Assembly (NCBI GenBank): GCA_946413655.1
Contig: CAMKLO010000009.1
Coordinates: 1 to 64,000, forward strand
Length of the DNA stretch: 64,000 bases
Reading direction: 5' to 3'
DNA from: an uncultured Fibrobacter sp.
Lineage (GTDB): Bacteria; Fibrobacterota; Fibrobacteria; Fibrobacterales; Fibrobacteraceae
In this document: positions 15,917-27,800 of the stretch, piece after piece
How the letters are laid out: the number at the start of each line of letters is the position of its first letter
Position numbering within the stretch: position 1 is the first letter of the stretch
Notes under the pieces: model-generated
Seen by the model: only the letters and a program-made list of their open reading frames with translations
Databases searched by the model: none
What the model was told of the DNA's origin: nothing
Position numbers and translations under genes: made by a program

Positions 15917-17284
15917 CTAATAGCTTTTCCTGAACTCTTTCGGTGGCATGAAGAAGCCGGGCATGGTGTCCTGTTCGATGCCCATTTTTGCGAAGTGTCC
16001 GGTGTTTACAGTTCCGTACCCGGCGGTTCGCAGGTAAGTTGCTTCCTTGGCGAGCTCTATGGCTTTCTTCATCGCCAATTCCCTGTCGCTAATGGGGAAG
16101 TCAGGTGCGATTCCGTACTTGTGGTAGGTGCTGAAGTTCTTGTCGATAATTTTCAAGCCGGTGATGATTGCCAATGAGAAAGACGGCGTCATGAATGAAG
16201 CTTGTCCGATTCCTTTACCGTAGGTGGTTGCCCCCACGATGGGAAGTTTCCTGTTCATGGTGACGGAAAGGAGCAGGACTTCGGAACAGCTTGCCGAGCC
16301 CTCGTTTGCGAGGAACACGAAATAGCGGTCCTTGGCGATACCATCGACTTCGTTGACTGCAAATGTCGTGTCGTAAGTCTGTCTGTATCTTATGGTATCA
16401 GCTACGGTTGAAATCACGCCTGCGGCCGAATCCCCTTTAGCGAGGAACTCCTGGGACATGGAAAAGCACTGGTCGCCGTCACCACCGCCGTTGTCGCGCA
16501 AGTCGATGATGGTAGCCTTGTAGTTTTCGGTTTGGCGCAGGTATCTGACAAATTCACCGTAGGTGCCGGAATCGTTTGACGTTTGCCCCGTGAACTCTTG
16601 AATCTTGATAATGGGGATGGAATCCCTGAACGAAAGTTCTACGGTCGGAGTGTAGTAGGGCTTGAGTATCACCGGAATGATGATTTCCGCGGAATCGCGT
16701 TTTACGGTGTATGTGATAACTTCGTTTTCTTCACCGGTGGAAAGCCTGTTGAAAACGGCGTCGCTTGTCGGGGCGACATTTTCGATGGCCGTGATTTGGT
16801 CGCCCACTTTGAGTCCTGCTTTGTACGCCGGGGAATTTTCGATGACTTTTGTAACAACGTTTTTTGAGTCCCGCTCAAACCCAGGATCCAGCTTTTGTTC
16901 GGATTCCATGAGGGAGGTGAGGACCGCTGCTGCTCGTGAAGGATCCACGTATTGGGTAAACGGGTCGAACATGCTTTCGTACATGTAGTAAAGGTCATAG
17001 TAATCCCAGGGAATTTCGTAATCAGCAAGGGCTCCATCCTTGACTTTTCCGATATAGGCTTCCGGTTCCCTCAGGTATTCCTTCGCGTTGTTGTAGTAGA
17101 AATAGAGAAGCTCGTAATTGTACAGGAATTCCTTGGATGCGCCTGTGATGCCGGATTGGGATGGCATCGAGTTGTCCGAGGTACAACCCGCGGCTCCCAA
17201 GCAACAAAGGACTCCTCCTGTGGAAATTAAAATCAATGATTTGATTTTAGAAAAACTTGCATGTAAAAATTGGAATCTGCCCAT
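15917..17284 (-). CDS. S41-family (C-terminal processing) peptidase lipoprotein, copy B
   Basis: A 455-residue lipoprotein (signal ending LGAAGC). It has a PDZ domain (YKAGLKVGDQITAIENV) and the S41 catalytic region with EGSASCSEV (Ser) and YGKGIGQA (Lys). The start ATG at 17284 has a strong AAGGAGGAG seven bases upstream, so its 52-nt overlap with the upstream gene is real. It pairs with the next gene, a diverged paralogue in the same operon. Both are probably envelope proteases; substrates are unknown. Confidence 0.9.
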   Translation of the reverse strand: MGRFQFLHASFSKIKSLILISTGGVLCCLGAAGCTSDNSMPSQSGITGASKEFLYNYELLYFYYNNAKEYLREPEAYIGKVKDGALADYEIPWDYYDLYYMYESMFDPFTQYVDPSRAAAVLTSLMESEQKLDPGFERDSKNVVTKVIENSPAYKAGLKVGDQITAIENVAPTSDAVFNRLSTGEENEVITYTVKRDSAEIIIPVILKPYYTPTVELSFRDSIPIIKIQEFTGQTSNDSGTYGEFVRYLRQTENYKATIIDLRDNGGGDGDQCFSMSQEFLAKGDSAAGVISTVADTIRYRQTYDTTFAVNEVDGIAKDRYFVFLANEGSASCSEVLLLSVTMNRKLPIVGATTYGKGIGQASFMTPSFSLAIITGLKIIDKNFSTYHKYGIAPDFPISDRELAMKKAIELAKEATYLRTAGYGTVNTGHFAKMGIEQDTMPGFFMPPKEFRKSY

Positions 17285-18558
17285 TCTATAGCTCCTCCTT
17301 CAAATTCCTTGATGTCGTCAGTCGTTTCAGTAAAATGCTTTGCGAGAACACTTTTTTCTTGCTTCGGAATCTTTACGCCATAGAGTTTGTTTGCAACCAA
17401 GGCTGCACAGGTATCATTGACGATTCCTCCTTCGCATTCGTACTTTGGAGAGATTCCTTTGCCGTGGTAAGAAGTTCCCTTGGGCGTTTTGAATTCGAGA
17501 CTTGTAATTGTGGCGAGCCCACGCTCGTAAGTCCAGATTTGGGATTGCCCGATTCCTTTCCCGAATGTCCTCGTACCGACCATAGGAATGTCTGTCAATT
17601 CGGTGACTGCCGCAATGAATATTTCGGAGGCGCTTGCGGAAGCCCGGTTGGCGAGGATGATGTATTTCCCGGATTCACCGATGTCGCCGGCTTTTGCTAC
17701 TGTGGCCGAAATTGAATTAACGGAACCTCCGTCCGCAGTCAGCGAGCGCATTTTTTTCGTCGATAGCGTTCCCTTGCTTACAAAGAGGTCTGCCATGCGG
17801 GTGCTCTGGAACACGTGCCCTCCGGGATTGTTGCGCAAGTCGAGAACGCGGACGCGCTTGTCTTTTTTTGTTGAGATCAGATAGTCTTTGAGTTCCCCGT
17901 AAGTTCCGGAATCCGGGTCGGCAGTTACGGGCTTGAATCCTTCGATTCTTACGAATATGATGCCCGGGGCGCCTGACTCGTTGAAAAGCGTATCGACAAA
18001 CACAGTCGGTGCATAGACTTCTTCTTTTTGAAGCTTGTACAGAGTCGTGTCGCCTTTATAGGCGATAAGAAGGTCGATGTTCTTATTGAACGTGAGGGTT
18101 GAATCGTAAGTGGCTTTGGCGTGTTCTCCCTTGAGTTCAATCCCGTTTACGCTGAGGATGTTTCCGTATCTTGGAATGCCGGCCCTCCCTGCGGGGCTTT
18201 TGGGATAAACGCGGGCGATGTAGATGGGATATTCTATACCGGTGATGTTGTAGTATCGCATCCCGACATCGCCACCGATGATTTTGCTTGTGTTGGTTTT
18301 GGTGGATTTGTCTTCGCTTTCTTTGCCGGGAGGCGTGTAGTATGTGTAGGGGTCTGTGAGCGGGTTGTAGAGGAGTTGGACTGAGTCTCCGTCTTTGGGC
18401 AGGTCCGGCAGTTCGTCCTCGTACAGGTATAGGCTTTGCAGGAGCCAGTAGTTAAAGGAATATTCGGTTGGCTCTGGCGTGCTGTTGACCGGATGGATAA
18501 AGTCGGAGCATCCCAGCAAGCTCATGAGCAAAGCTGCGAACAATATTCGAATTTTCAT
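17233..18558 (-). CDS. S41-family peptidase lipoprotein, copy A
   Basis: A 441-residue lipoprotein (LLMSLLGC). It has a PDZ-like region (PAGRAGIPRYGNILSVNG) and an S41 core with NNPGGH, RASASASEIF (catalytic Ser) and FGKGIGQS (catalytic Lys). It is the first gene of a two-gene S41 operon and shares architecture with copy B but diverges widely outside the core, indicating an old duplication. The C-terminal extension CEGGIVNDTCAA carries two Cys that could form a disulphide. Confidence 0.9.
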   Translation of the reverse strand: MKIRILFAALLMSLLGCSDFIHPVNSTPEPTEYSFNYWLLQSLYLYEDELPDLPKDGDSVQLLYNPLTDPYTYYTPPGKESEDKSTKTNTSKIIGGDVGMRYYNITGIEYPIYIARVYPKSPAGRAGIPRYGNILSVNGIELKGEHAKATYDSTLTFNKNIDLLIAYKGDTTLYKLQKEEVYAPTVFVDTLFNESGAPGIIFVRIEGFKPVTADPDSGTYGELKDYLISTKKDKRVRVLDLRNNPGGHVFQSTRMADLFVSKGTLSTKKMRSLTADGGSVNSISATVAKAGDIGESGKYIILANRASASASEIFIAAVTELTDIPMVGTRTFGKGIGQSQIWTYERGLATITSLEFKTPKGTSYHGKGISPKYECEGGIVNDTCAALVANKLYGVKIPKQEKSVLAKHFTETTDDIKEFEGGAIEWADSNFYMQVFLKSNH

Positions 18559-18600
18559 GACTTTATCCTTTGATTGTTTGACTTTTGTGTTGCCCTAAAA

Positions 18601-18684
18601 AGGAGATTCCCACCTAAAGGAGGCCATGCGCACTAAGGCAACAAGTTGCCAAGTGCTGTCCGCCCGGCTTATACCGGGAATGAC
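18601..18684 (-). repeat. 80-bp palindromic dispersed repeat, copy 1
   Basis: Read on the minus strand it runs GTCATTCCCGG...GCCGGGCGGACAG, then GCACTTGGCAAC-TT-GTTGCCTTAGTGC, then CCTCCTTTAGGTGG. A near-identical copy lies at 30491-30570 on the plus strand. The nested palindromes suggest a folded RNA or a REP-like mobile element. Here it sits upstream of the S41 operon. Confidence 0.75.
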
Positions 18685-18690
18685 AATTCT

Positions 18691-18733
18691 CTAGTAACTA
18701 ATAACTAGTAACTAGTAACTGCGGCGAAGCCGC
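18691..18733. repeat. Heptamer tandem repeat with adjacent GCGGC hairpin
   Basis: Four 7-bp units (CTAGTAA, CTAATAA, CTAGTAA, CTAGTAA) followed by hairpin GCGGC-GAA-GCCGC, which touches the LRR gene's stop codon. The same heptamer-hairpin pairing is found at 29132-29230. Confidence 0.75.
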
Positions 18734-19485
18734 TACTGATCGATGCTCAGTCCCTTCTTGTCGAGGATGACGCGCGGGATTCCGCCTTCGAGCGGGTTCT
18801 CGACAACGGAAATGGTTTCGAGGCTGTCGCATTCGGCGAGACTTTCAGGGAGGGTCGCGAGCTGGTTTGCGTCGAGAACGAGTTCCTTGAGCTTTTTCAG
18901 GTTGCCGAATTCGGACGGGATGGCGCCCAGGTTGTTGCCCGAGACCATCAGGACTTCGAGGGATTCCAGGTGCGAAAGCGATGCCGGAATGCTGGTCAGC
19001 TCGTTGTTGTCCAGGTAGAGCTTGCGGAGCTTTTTAAGATTGCCGAGTGTCGCCGGGACTTCGGAAAGCATGTTGTCGTGGAGCGACAGCTTGGTCACGT
19101 TCTGGCACTTGCCGATTTCGCTGGTGAGGTCCAGAAGCTGGTTCTTGGCGATGTTCACCGTATCGAGCTTGGAGAGCTTGCCGATAGAATCGGGGAGTTC
19201 GGACAGGCTGTTGTAGCCCAGGTACAAGTGTTCCAGGTTTGCAAGGTCACCGATGGAATCCGGAAGTTCCATGAGGTCGTTTTCGCTCACGGAGAGACTC
19301 TTCAAGTTCTTCAAGAGACCGATATCTTCGGGAATCTCGACGAGCAAGTTGCGGTCCAGGTTGAGTTCTTCGAGAGAATCAATTTCGAAAAGTTCGGGTG
19401 GCAACAGGCGCAGCCCCTTCTGGGACAAGTCCAACGACTTCGCTTTTTCTTCTTTAGCTTTGGCTATGATATCTAGTAAATTCAT
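18733..19485 (-). CDS. Leucine-rich-repeat protein
   Basis: With ATG at 19485, behind AGGAG, the protein has 250 residues and no signal peptide, so it is probably cytoplasmic. Nine or so LRR units of about 23 residues (LxxLxLxxNxLxxLPxxIGxLxxL) run from residue 25 to the end, in the style of bacterial Ras-suppressor-like LRR proteins. It most likely binds another protein; no enzymatic domain is present. A longer upstream start would add 24 residues without a ribosome binding site and is not used. Confidence 0.85.
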   Translation of the reverse strand: MNLLDIIAKAKEEKAKSLDLSQKGLRLLPPELFEIDSLEELNLDRNLLVEIPEDIGLLKNLKSLSVSENDLMELPDSIGDLANLEHLYLGYNSLSELPDSIGKLSKLDTVNIAKNQLLDLTSEIGKCQNVTKLSLHDNMLSEVPATLGNLKKLRKLYLDNNELTSIPASLSHLESLEVLMVSGNNLGAIPSEFGNLKKLKELVLDANQLATLPESLAECDSLETISVVENPLEGGIPRVILDKKGLSIDQ

Positions 19486-19856
19486 AAAAAGACTCCTAAT
19501 ATTTAAATCATAGCTTTTTTGATAAAAAAAACGTGGAATGGCACGAAAAAAACACAAAAATTTAACGGGTTTCCTAAAAGGATGTTTTCAACGAAAAAGG
19601 GGATGTTTTACAATTAGGACATAACTCTTCTAATTCCTATCAACCCCGATTTTGTTGGTGCTTTTTCCCCCGTTTTGTTAAATTTTGTGTACGTTTGTGC
19701 ACTTAAAAAGCGGATTTTTAGCAAAAAAATGTAAGTTTTATCTTTTTTTGCACGCAAATATTAAGATTTGAAACTATTTTTAGGGTGCAAATTACGAAAT
19801 AATCCAATATATAATATTATTGTATATTGTATTTCAGTGTAATTATTGAGGAAAAA
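19486..19856. other. 371-bp AT-rich gap between divergent LRR and AIPR genes
   Basis: No credible gene. It contains the start regions of both divergent genes, long A and T tracts, and a T-rich stretch near 19735-19755. No convincing operator or terminator was found. Confidence 0.5.
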
Positions 19857-21749
19857 ATGGAACTAACAAAATCGCAGGAACGCCGCTTAGCATTTGTCGC
19901 TAGCCTCTTGAGCTTGAACCCTAACGACCCAAACGATAGAATCAAGGCACTCCGGCATCTGAACCTAGATGAGAATGGATGCTTCCACGGCTTCCAGTAT
20001 TCACAGGGCTTTATGGAGTTCTTCATTTTCTTGGACGAAGATACTCCGCTCGAAAAAGTGGTTGCCCATCTGAATTCAGATTTGAAGCAGCTGCAGATTG
20101 CCGTGTTCCGCACCAGCGATCCGACAAATCCGTTCTTCCTCTCGCTTCGCGAAGAAGCCGACCCGTGGGCGGTCAATAAGATTTCCGAAGACGATGCCGA
20201 AGAAGACGATGATACGCCTGCAAGCCGTCCGTACATGGAAACTTTGGAGATTACGGTTCTCCGCACGCGTGCCACTCGCGACATCACCGACTCGGAACTC
20301 GAACGCACGCTCAAGGACATGCGCCGTAAGCTCATGCTCTGGAAGACCGATGTGAAGGCTAAGCTTGAAATCATCGCTGAACACGATGACCTCACTCGTG
20401 ACTTCCGCAGTGCGGATGACAAGCTTGAAATTGTGATGGATTCCGAACCGCTCCACCTCACTAGCGATCACGGCGAGCTTTTCCTCGGCTTCTGCCCGAT
20501 TCGCACGATTTTTGACTACCACGTTGCTTTGGGCAAGCGCCTCAAGACGAAGCACAACATGGCTATTGTCTCCAGCAACATCCGTACTTACCTCGGTAAC
20601 CTCACGCACACGAATGCGGCTCTTATCGACGCCTTCCAGACGATGGAACGCAATGATGACAAGAACGTGAACGTGGATGATTTCCCGTTCCTCCACAACG
20701 GTATGACCCTCACGGGCGACGACCTGCGCCTCAAGGAACGCGACGGCAAGAAGGTGCTTTTCATTGAACGCCCGAAGATCATCAACGGAGCCCAGTCCCT
20801 CTTCACGTACGAACAGTACGCCAAAAAGAGCAAGAAGCCTGTGAATCCGCAGGTGCTCGTGAAGGTGGTTGTGCCGTACCAGGGCGCCGACAATTTCTTG
20901 AACCAGGTGACGATGGCGAACAACCGCCAGAACCCGGTGTTCAGCTACCATCTGCGTGCGGCAGACGACTTGCAGTTCTTCATTTGGCAGCGTTACCAGG
21001 AAGAAGGCTTTACCTATGTGTATAAGGACGGCGTACGTCTCAAAGCCCGTACCCGTAAGCTTGAAGTCCGTATGCGTCCGGAACTGGCAAAGACCTTGTT
21101 CCTCATGGACGGAAAGCTCAGCGAATGCCGCTCCAGCGACTGCATCTTTGACAAGGAAACGCTCTACCAGCGCTGCTTCGGTGCGTTTGTGCGCGTCGCC
21201 CCTGAAAAGGAAAAGGACTTCGTCCGTAAGACCATTGCCTTCACGAAGGCATGGCAGCTTCTCAGCCGTCTCCCGATCAAGATCCGCAAGGTCACGCCGG
21301 GCAAGGGCGTGTCCATCGAAGCGAACGACGATAACCCGCTGACCCGCATCACGTGGAACGGTCGCCTTGAAGACAAGTTCATTTTCCGTAGCGCCGTGAG
21401 GGACCTCGTGGTGGCCCTCGCTCTTAAGCACTGGCTTGTTTACGGCAATCCGATCCAGGACTTCGAATGGCTTGTCGAAAACGAACTCAACTTCAACGAT
21501 TCCATCCTCAAGTACGCTTCCCGTATCTATACGGACGACTTGAAGAACATCTTGATTACTGAATTCAAGGACAACACGAACTACTACGATACCATTACTA
21601 CAATTGACAAGGATTCCGGCGAATCTGTGGAACGTCGCTTGTGGAAGGGTTTCTCGACTACGGCTACTTACGACAAGATGATGGATCTTCTGTGCAAGAA
21701 GAACCCGGCTTGGGAAAAGTGCCGCGGCGGCATCGAAATGTTCCTCTAA
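19857..21749 (+). CDS. AIPR-family protein (abortive infection phage resistance domain)
   Basis: A 630-residue protein. The AIPR core is seen at about 235-320: SSNIRTYLGN, a following FPFLHNGMTL (the family has an FxxxNNG-type motif) and ERPKIINGAQS (family IxNGxQT). The N-terminal 150 residues are acidic and unassigned. AIPR proteins are linked to phage resistance and occur in some defence systems such as Mza, but this gene stands alone and has the GC-rich codon use of its core neighbours, so it may be a resident gene. Start ATG 19857 follows GAGG; a terminator follows. Confidence 0.8.
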   Translation: MELTKSQERRLAFVASLLSLNPNDPNDRIKALRHLNLDENGCFHGFQYSQGFMEFFIFLDEDTPLEKVVAHLNSDLKQLQIAVFRTSDPTNPFFLSLREEADPWAVNKISEDDAEEDDDTPASRPYMETLEITVLRTRATRDITDSELERTLKDMRRKLMLWKTDVKAKLEIIAEHDDLTRDFRSADDKLEIVMDSEPLHLTSDHGELFLGFCPIRTIFDYHVALGKRLKTKHNMAIVSSNIRTYLGNLTHTNAALIDAFQTMERNDDKNVNVDDFPFLHNGMTLTGDDLRLKERDGKKVLFIERPKIINGAQSLFTYEQYAKKSKKPVNPQVLVKVVVPYQGADNFLNQVTMANNRQNPVFSYHLRAADDLQFFIWQRYQEEGFTYVYKDGVRLKARTRKLEVRMRPELAKTLFLMDGKLSECRSSDCIFDKETLYQRCFGAFVRVAPEKEKDFVRKTIAFTKAWQLLSRLPIKIRKVTPGKGVSIEANDDNPLTRITWNGRLEDKFIFRSAVRDLVVALALKHWLVYGNPIQDFEWLVENELNFNDSILKYASRIYTDDLKNILITEFKDNTNYYDTITTIDKDSGESVERRLWKGFSTTATYDKMMDLLCKKNPAWEKCRGGIEMFL

Positions 21750-21789
21750 TTTATTTTTGGATTAGGGGCTAGAATCCGATTTTGAAATG

Positions 21790-21820
21790 CTCCCGTGAAA
21801 ACGGGGGTGTTTCTTTTTTT
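21790..21820 (+). terminator. Intrinsic terminator after the AIPR gene
   Basis: Stem CTCCCGT/ACGGGGG with loop GAAA followed by TGTTTCTTTTTTT, 41 bp after the stop codon. Confidence 0.75.
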
Positions 21821-21862
21821 CTATGTTATCGGTGCTAATTTTGAACGTCGTGTTTTTGTATT

Positions 21863-24800
21863 TTGTCACCGTTGCGTTTTAGAAAGATTATCAAGTCCGC
21901 CCTTTGGGGTTTTGCTGCGTGCAGCTTTGTCGCTGTCGGTTCCGTCTGGTCTCAGGACGGGACTCTTAGCTCGTATGAATCACTTTTTGACGATGAACTC
22001 TTCCAAGATGTACCTCCGGTATCGTCGGCTTCCGTAGCGGAATCCTCGGTTTCGGCTGCACCCGCTTCGGCGGTCTCTTCTGTAGTTCCGGTATCTTCCG
22101 CGGTAGCTCCGGTTTCGTCGTCTCAACCGTCTGTGGTGGTGTCGTCTGCGACGCTTCCTGCGTCTTCTCCGGCAGTGGCGCCTTTGTCCTCTGCCGTGCA
22201 GTCGGTGGCCTCTGCCAGCACACCTTTGTCATTGGCGGCTCAGTCTTCTGCGGTTCTGCCGTCTTCGTCCGAAGTCCCTTTGTCTTCAGCGATGTTGCCG
22301 TTGTCGGAGGCGGTTTCTTCGTCTTCCGTCGAGCGCGTTTCTTCGGCGAGCGCATCGACCACTGTAGCCGCTTCGGAAACACCTGCTGAGACAGCCTCCG
22401 AAAGCCAGTCGGATGAATGGACGCCCGCCATCAAGTACATTCCGGTGCCTAAATCGACATCCCCGCTCGATGGTCTTCTCCCGATGGGCGGTATCGGCAT
22501 GCGTCCTGGGCTCATGAATACGTCCAGGGGACAATTGTTCACTCACGATATCGATGTGGCGACTCGTGAAATTGACGTGACGGAAAAGCGCGTGAATACG
22601 CTTAACCGCACGGATACGACGGTTCTCTGGACATCGCATTATCCGGAACTTGCGGATTACGTTTCGGACATGTACGATGTAGGCCGCAAACGCCTTTGGC
22701 TTAACGGTCTTGTGGGGCAACACGATGGCGGCTACGAGGCTCCCGAAACGGGGTCTGTTTTTGATATCACGATTCCGGTGAATATGCCCGCGTGGATGAA
22801 GGACTTCGGGTTCAACAAGCCGAAACTCATGTTGAAGGGCTCGATGGATATCCGCTTCAAGGGCTACGGCGAAAAGGACGATGCCGAGGGCAGCACCAAG
22901 ACGAGCTTGTGGCCGTCTCCGTCGTTGGACTACAATCCGAGCTTCATGGTCGAGGGTAAAATCGGGCCGTACATCACTGTCGAAATCAAGAACGTCGATG
23001 AAGGCCTCGGTGCGCAGAACGAGGTTCGTGTCGTCTATGAAGAATCGTTCAAGGGAGAATTCGAAGACTACATCTTGCAGCGTGTAGAAGCGGGTACTAC
23101 GAACTTGTCGTTGGCCGGTACGGAGTTTACCGGTTATTCCGAAAACCACCAGGGTCTTTTCGGTATCAAGGCGGAATGGAAACTGGGCGACTGGAAACTC
23201 ACGACAATCGCTTCGCAGGACGGCGGTGAACAGGAAGAGTATTCCATCAAGGCGAACGAATCGACGACAGAATTCCAGGTGACGGACAAGCAGTTCATGG
23301 CGTACCGCTATTACTTCTTGAACCTCGATGCGAGGAACGCCTATATTGAAAATGCGATTAGCGGCAATCCGCCATCGAAACCCGATGTCTCTGGATTGAG
23401 ATTGTACAAGAGAAGTTCGTTGAACAATACGAACGAGGTCATAAAGAACGTGACCGTCGTGTATAAGACTCCGCAAGGGAAGCTGATAACAAAGACTGTT
23501 GACCGCATGGAAGAAATCCCAGATGACGATTATGATTACGATCGTAATACGGGTATCTTGAGGATTAATGGAGTCAACCGCAATACACTTATTGCAGCAA
23601 ACTACAGTAGTGAAAAAGAAAACCGCAAGGGAAAGACTCTGCACGATGGTGGCGAGGCCGTGCTTGTCCAGTGGGACGCAACACTTAGCGAACTTACGGA
23701 TATCGACAAGTTGATGTTGCGCAATGTGTATTCCATCGGTATCTCGGATGCGAGCGCGAATAGCTTTGTCCTCCGCATGAAAAACAAGGCGGGCATTTCG
23801 GGCGATTACCTCAAGAAACTTGGACTTGCCGATGAAAATACCGGCACTCCATTGGTGAACGATGCTGCCATTTTCAAGAAAGATGCTTCGGGTAGCTACA
23901 CAGGTGAAATGTGGTTGCCTTGTAGGAAAGTTGAAGATTACGATTCCACGTTGAACTATCAGGAACGGTACAAGCTCGCGAAAGCGAACTGCTTGGAACC
24001 GTTGCGTAATCTGGATTCGACTGCCGCCATGCAGCAACTTTATTCGCTTCCTGTCTATAACTTGGGTCGTTATACAAATCGCTTTTACTTTGAATCCGTG
24101 GGCAAGCGCCGTAACTCTATGCTCAGCGTGCGCGACCCGAATTCGAGCTACTCTGTCAATAGCGGAAGTTGCATGGATATTTCTCCAGGTTCCGAAAAGG
24201 TGACAGCCGGTTCTACGACGCTTATCCGCGGTACGGACTACGAAGTCAACTACGAACTTGGCCAGATTGAACTTTTGAGTGACCGCGCCTTGGATCCGAA
24301 CAAGGAAATCAAGGTCAAGTTTGAATGCGAACCTTTGTTTGAAGTCGATAACAAGCTCCTTCTCGGCGCCCGTGCGGAGTTGCCGCTCGACCTTTATGGC
24401 TTTGGCGCCGGTTCTGTGTTTGGTGTTACCGCTCTTTACAGGAGCCAGAGCACTACCGCCGAAGTCCCGACGCTTGGCAACGAACCTTATTCGAGTTTCC
24501 TCTGGGGCTTCAACGTCCGCTTGCAGGATTCCGTGCAGGCACTCACGGACTTGGTGAACGCGATTCCGGGCATCAGCACCACGGCTTCCTCGAATTGGCG
24601 TGTCGAAGCGGAATTCGCCGGTAGCCGCCACAATGCGAATACCAGTAAGGACCAGACCGCGCTTGTTGAAGATTTCGAATCGACGGCGACAGGCCTTGTG
24701 TATCCGTTGTCGAGACTTTCCTGGTATCCGGCGTCTCCTCCGGGTGGCGTAGATTCGCTCCCATCGACTTATATCGAGAATTTGGATTTCCGCCATAAAG

Positions 24801-27800
24801 GTGAATTTATCTGGCACAGCAACAATACGGAACTTTACAAGTACATTTACAATAGTGTAGGCAATTCCGATGTCGATAACCAGCACCTGACCGTGCTCAA
24901 GATGACGCTCCGTCCGAACGATGACTTGATGGGCAATTCGTGGGGCGGTATCATGCGTCCGAACAGCTCGTATTATCAGGATATGAGCGAGATGAAGTAT
25001 ATCGAAGTCGTCGCTCGCGGTAATTCCGGTTCCATTTTTATTGACCTCGGTCTTATTAGCGAAGATATTTCGATAAATGGTGAAAAGCCGAATGGCATAT
25101 ACGATGGTGAAAACCAGATTGGCATGACAACGGCTCAGCATGACCGCGGACTTGACGGCAAGATTGGTACTGAAGAATACAAGATTGTTTGGGATTGCCG
25201 CATTGCGGGCTGCGATTCGATTCGATATACTTCTGCGAATGTCGATATTTCGACGAAGGATATTGCGGGTGATGACTTCAAGGATCTGGATGAAGAAAGC
25301 GATCCGCCTGCAAGTATTAACGGAACGGAAAACAACTTGGGCGAGCGCGCCTACGATACTGAAGATATCAATAGGAACGGTTCTCTTGATATGGACATCA
25401 GCTTTGTCCGTTACCGAATCGATCTCTCGGACACTGACGAGGCGAACTTCGAAAAGCTCAAGAACGGTTGGCGCAGGTGGCGCATTCCGCTGAACCAGTA
25501 CGATACGATTGTTTCTCCGACCGGTGGTAACTACAAGGAAATTCTTGCGGAATCCCAGTTTACCCGTATGTGGCTAGGCCGTCTTAATCCGGGCGTTTCA
25601 GAAGCGAAGGTTCAGGTTGTGAGCCTCTCGGTTCTTGGCAACGCGTGGGAAGAGACTTCGGTTGCAGATCTTTATCGCACAAACACGAACGAAAATTCCC
25701 AGATTGTCGAAGTGAACGGTGTCGAGAATCGTATTTCCGAATATGTCGCGACACGCGATACGACGTACATCAAGGTTTCCACGATTAACAACCGCGAAAA
25801 CGCGAAGGAATACGTCAAGTCCCCGAATACGGTGACGGAACGCGATGCGGATTCGAATGCCCCGCTCAAAGAAACGGCTCTTGTTCTGGATTATCACAAT
25901 ATGAGCCCCGGCCAAGAAGTGGGTGTTACTCGCTTGTTCGAAACGGATACGAAGAACTTCTCGTCTTACAAGTCTTTGAAGATGGAAATCCATTACCAGA
26001 CGGACAAGAAAATAGATAAGGCTCCGGTGCGCTTTGCGCTCCAGTTCGGTGAAGGCTCTATAGAAGGTTCCAATGACTATTACGAATGGAGCTTCCGCCC
26101 GAAGGTTTTGCGCTACGATTGCTCCCGCGACGTGGATTGCCATGAACAGAACTGGCTCGACAACGCCTTTGCCATGGACTTGGTTGATTTCTCTGACCTC
26201 AAGCGTGGCCGCCATCCGCCTTACCTTGAACCGGTCGTGAAAAAGTTGCCTGGCGATCGTGAAGAACAGCTACGCTTAGTCGGTAACCCCTCTATCACGA
26301 AGGTCGATTGGATTCGTTTTGTGATTATCGCGGATTCGACGGCATCGCCCGAAGACCTCAAGGGTACTTTCTGGCTGAACGATTTGCGCCTTTCTGATAT
26401 GGATACGGAATGGGGTTATGCCGCCCGTGTGAACGCTCAGGTGAACTTTGCAGACTTCATTTCTCTTTCGGGTGCCGTACGCTATCAGGACGGTGATTTC
26501 GCGACACTCTCCAATTCCGGTCGTTCTCCGAAGCCGGACCCGGCTCAGGCTGCATCCCAGCTCGATGTGTCGGCGGACATTTCCATTGCGCTCAACAAGT
26601 TCTTGAACGATTCGCTGGGTTTCCATATCCCGATGTCGTTCGGTTACCACAGTTCGACGAAGCGTCCGTACATGAAGCCTACCGACGACATGATGCTTAG
26701 AAAGAGCAGCTTTGTGGATTTGACGGGAGACATGTTCCAGGGCGATCTTGCCGTGGAATCGGACGATGATGAAAACGAGTTGAGGGATAATGCTGAATCC
26801 AAAGGTTATCAATCCTATGTGCAAGACTTGAGCTTCAGTATCAGCTACCATAAGGATTACAAGGCAAGCGAAACGAAACTGGGCGAATTCCTGTCGCAAG
26901 CATTCTTGGAACGCCCGGCGCTGAGCTATTCTTATCACCAGTCCGAAGGCCGTTCAACGACATCGGCGGATTCCACCTATTCGTACCACACTTTGTTCGA
27001 ATATAAGTTGGGTACGTTCAGCATGTTCAAGTTCAAGCCGTTTGAAGGACTCTCGAAGTATTCTTGGCTCAAGGATTTCTCCAAGACGGAATTTGAACCG
27101 TGGCCGCAGACCTTTGACTTGACTTTGTTCGACTTTAACTATGTACGCTATGTGAACCAGACTCGTGACCCTGATTTTGTGGAACCGCAGGTCGATAAGG
27201 TGGTGACTTATACCGCGGAACTCAACCACAAACTGAACATGCGCTGGAACATCCTTTCGTTCCTCTCCGTGAATTATTCCGTGAACATCAAGCGTGATAT
27301 GTTTGGCGGTGGCGACCGCGAAGGGTTCACGAAAGAAAATTTCTTTAGCACGTCTGAAGGCGGGCTGTTCGCGAGCGGCTACATCTTTGACCACGACCAT
27401 TCCGATCGAAAGGTCTATATGTCTCGTGATAGTGTTGTAGTTATTCCGATGGATACCATTGCAAAGACTTCTGCCTCGGGCAAGCCGATGGCGATTGATT
27501 TGCAGAATCCGGATTCTTACGAAATCCGTTACGATACGACCTCGTTCTACAAGATTGATAGCGTTGGCCATCGTGAATATGGACGTGCATATGGTATCCT
27601 CCGTAACGAACGTTCCAGAAATCAGCAGTTCAGGATAAACTTTAATCCCAAGCTGATTCCGTTCATCCCGTTCAATATGCAGTTCTCGTCTGATTTCAAT
27701 CAGCAGAAGAGTATTCCGGATGATTTCGATTTCTATGACAAGGCCAGCATCGACAAAAACTACTGGACCATATCGCAGACGAACCGCTTCGAGTTTACGC

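Noticed and set aside
22286-25141. 951-codon open frame opposite sprA, and others at 26954-28165
   Set aside because: Shadow frames: composition rich in Arg, His and Ile mirrors the codon bias of the sense gene; no ribosome binding site or recognisable domain.
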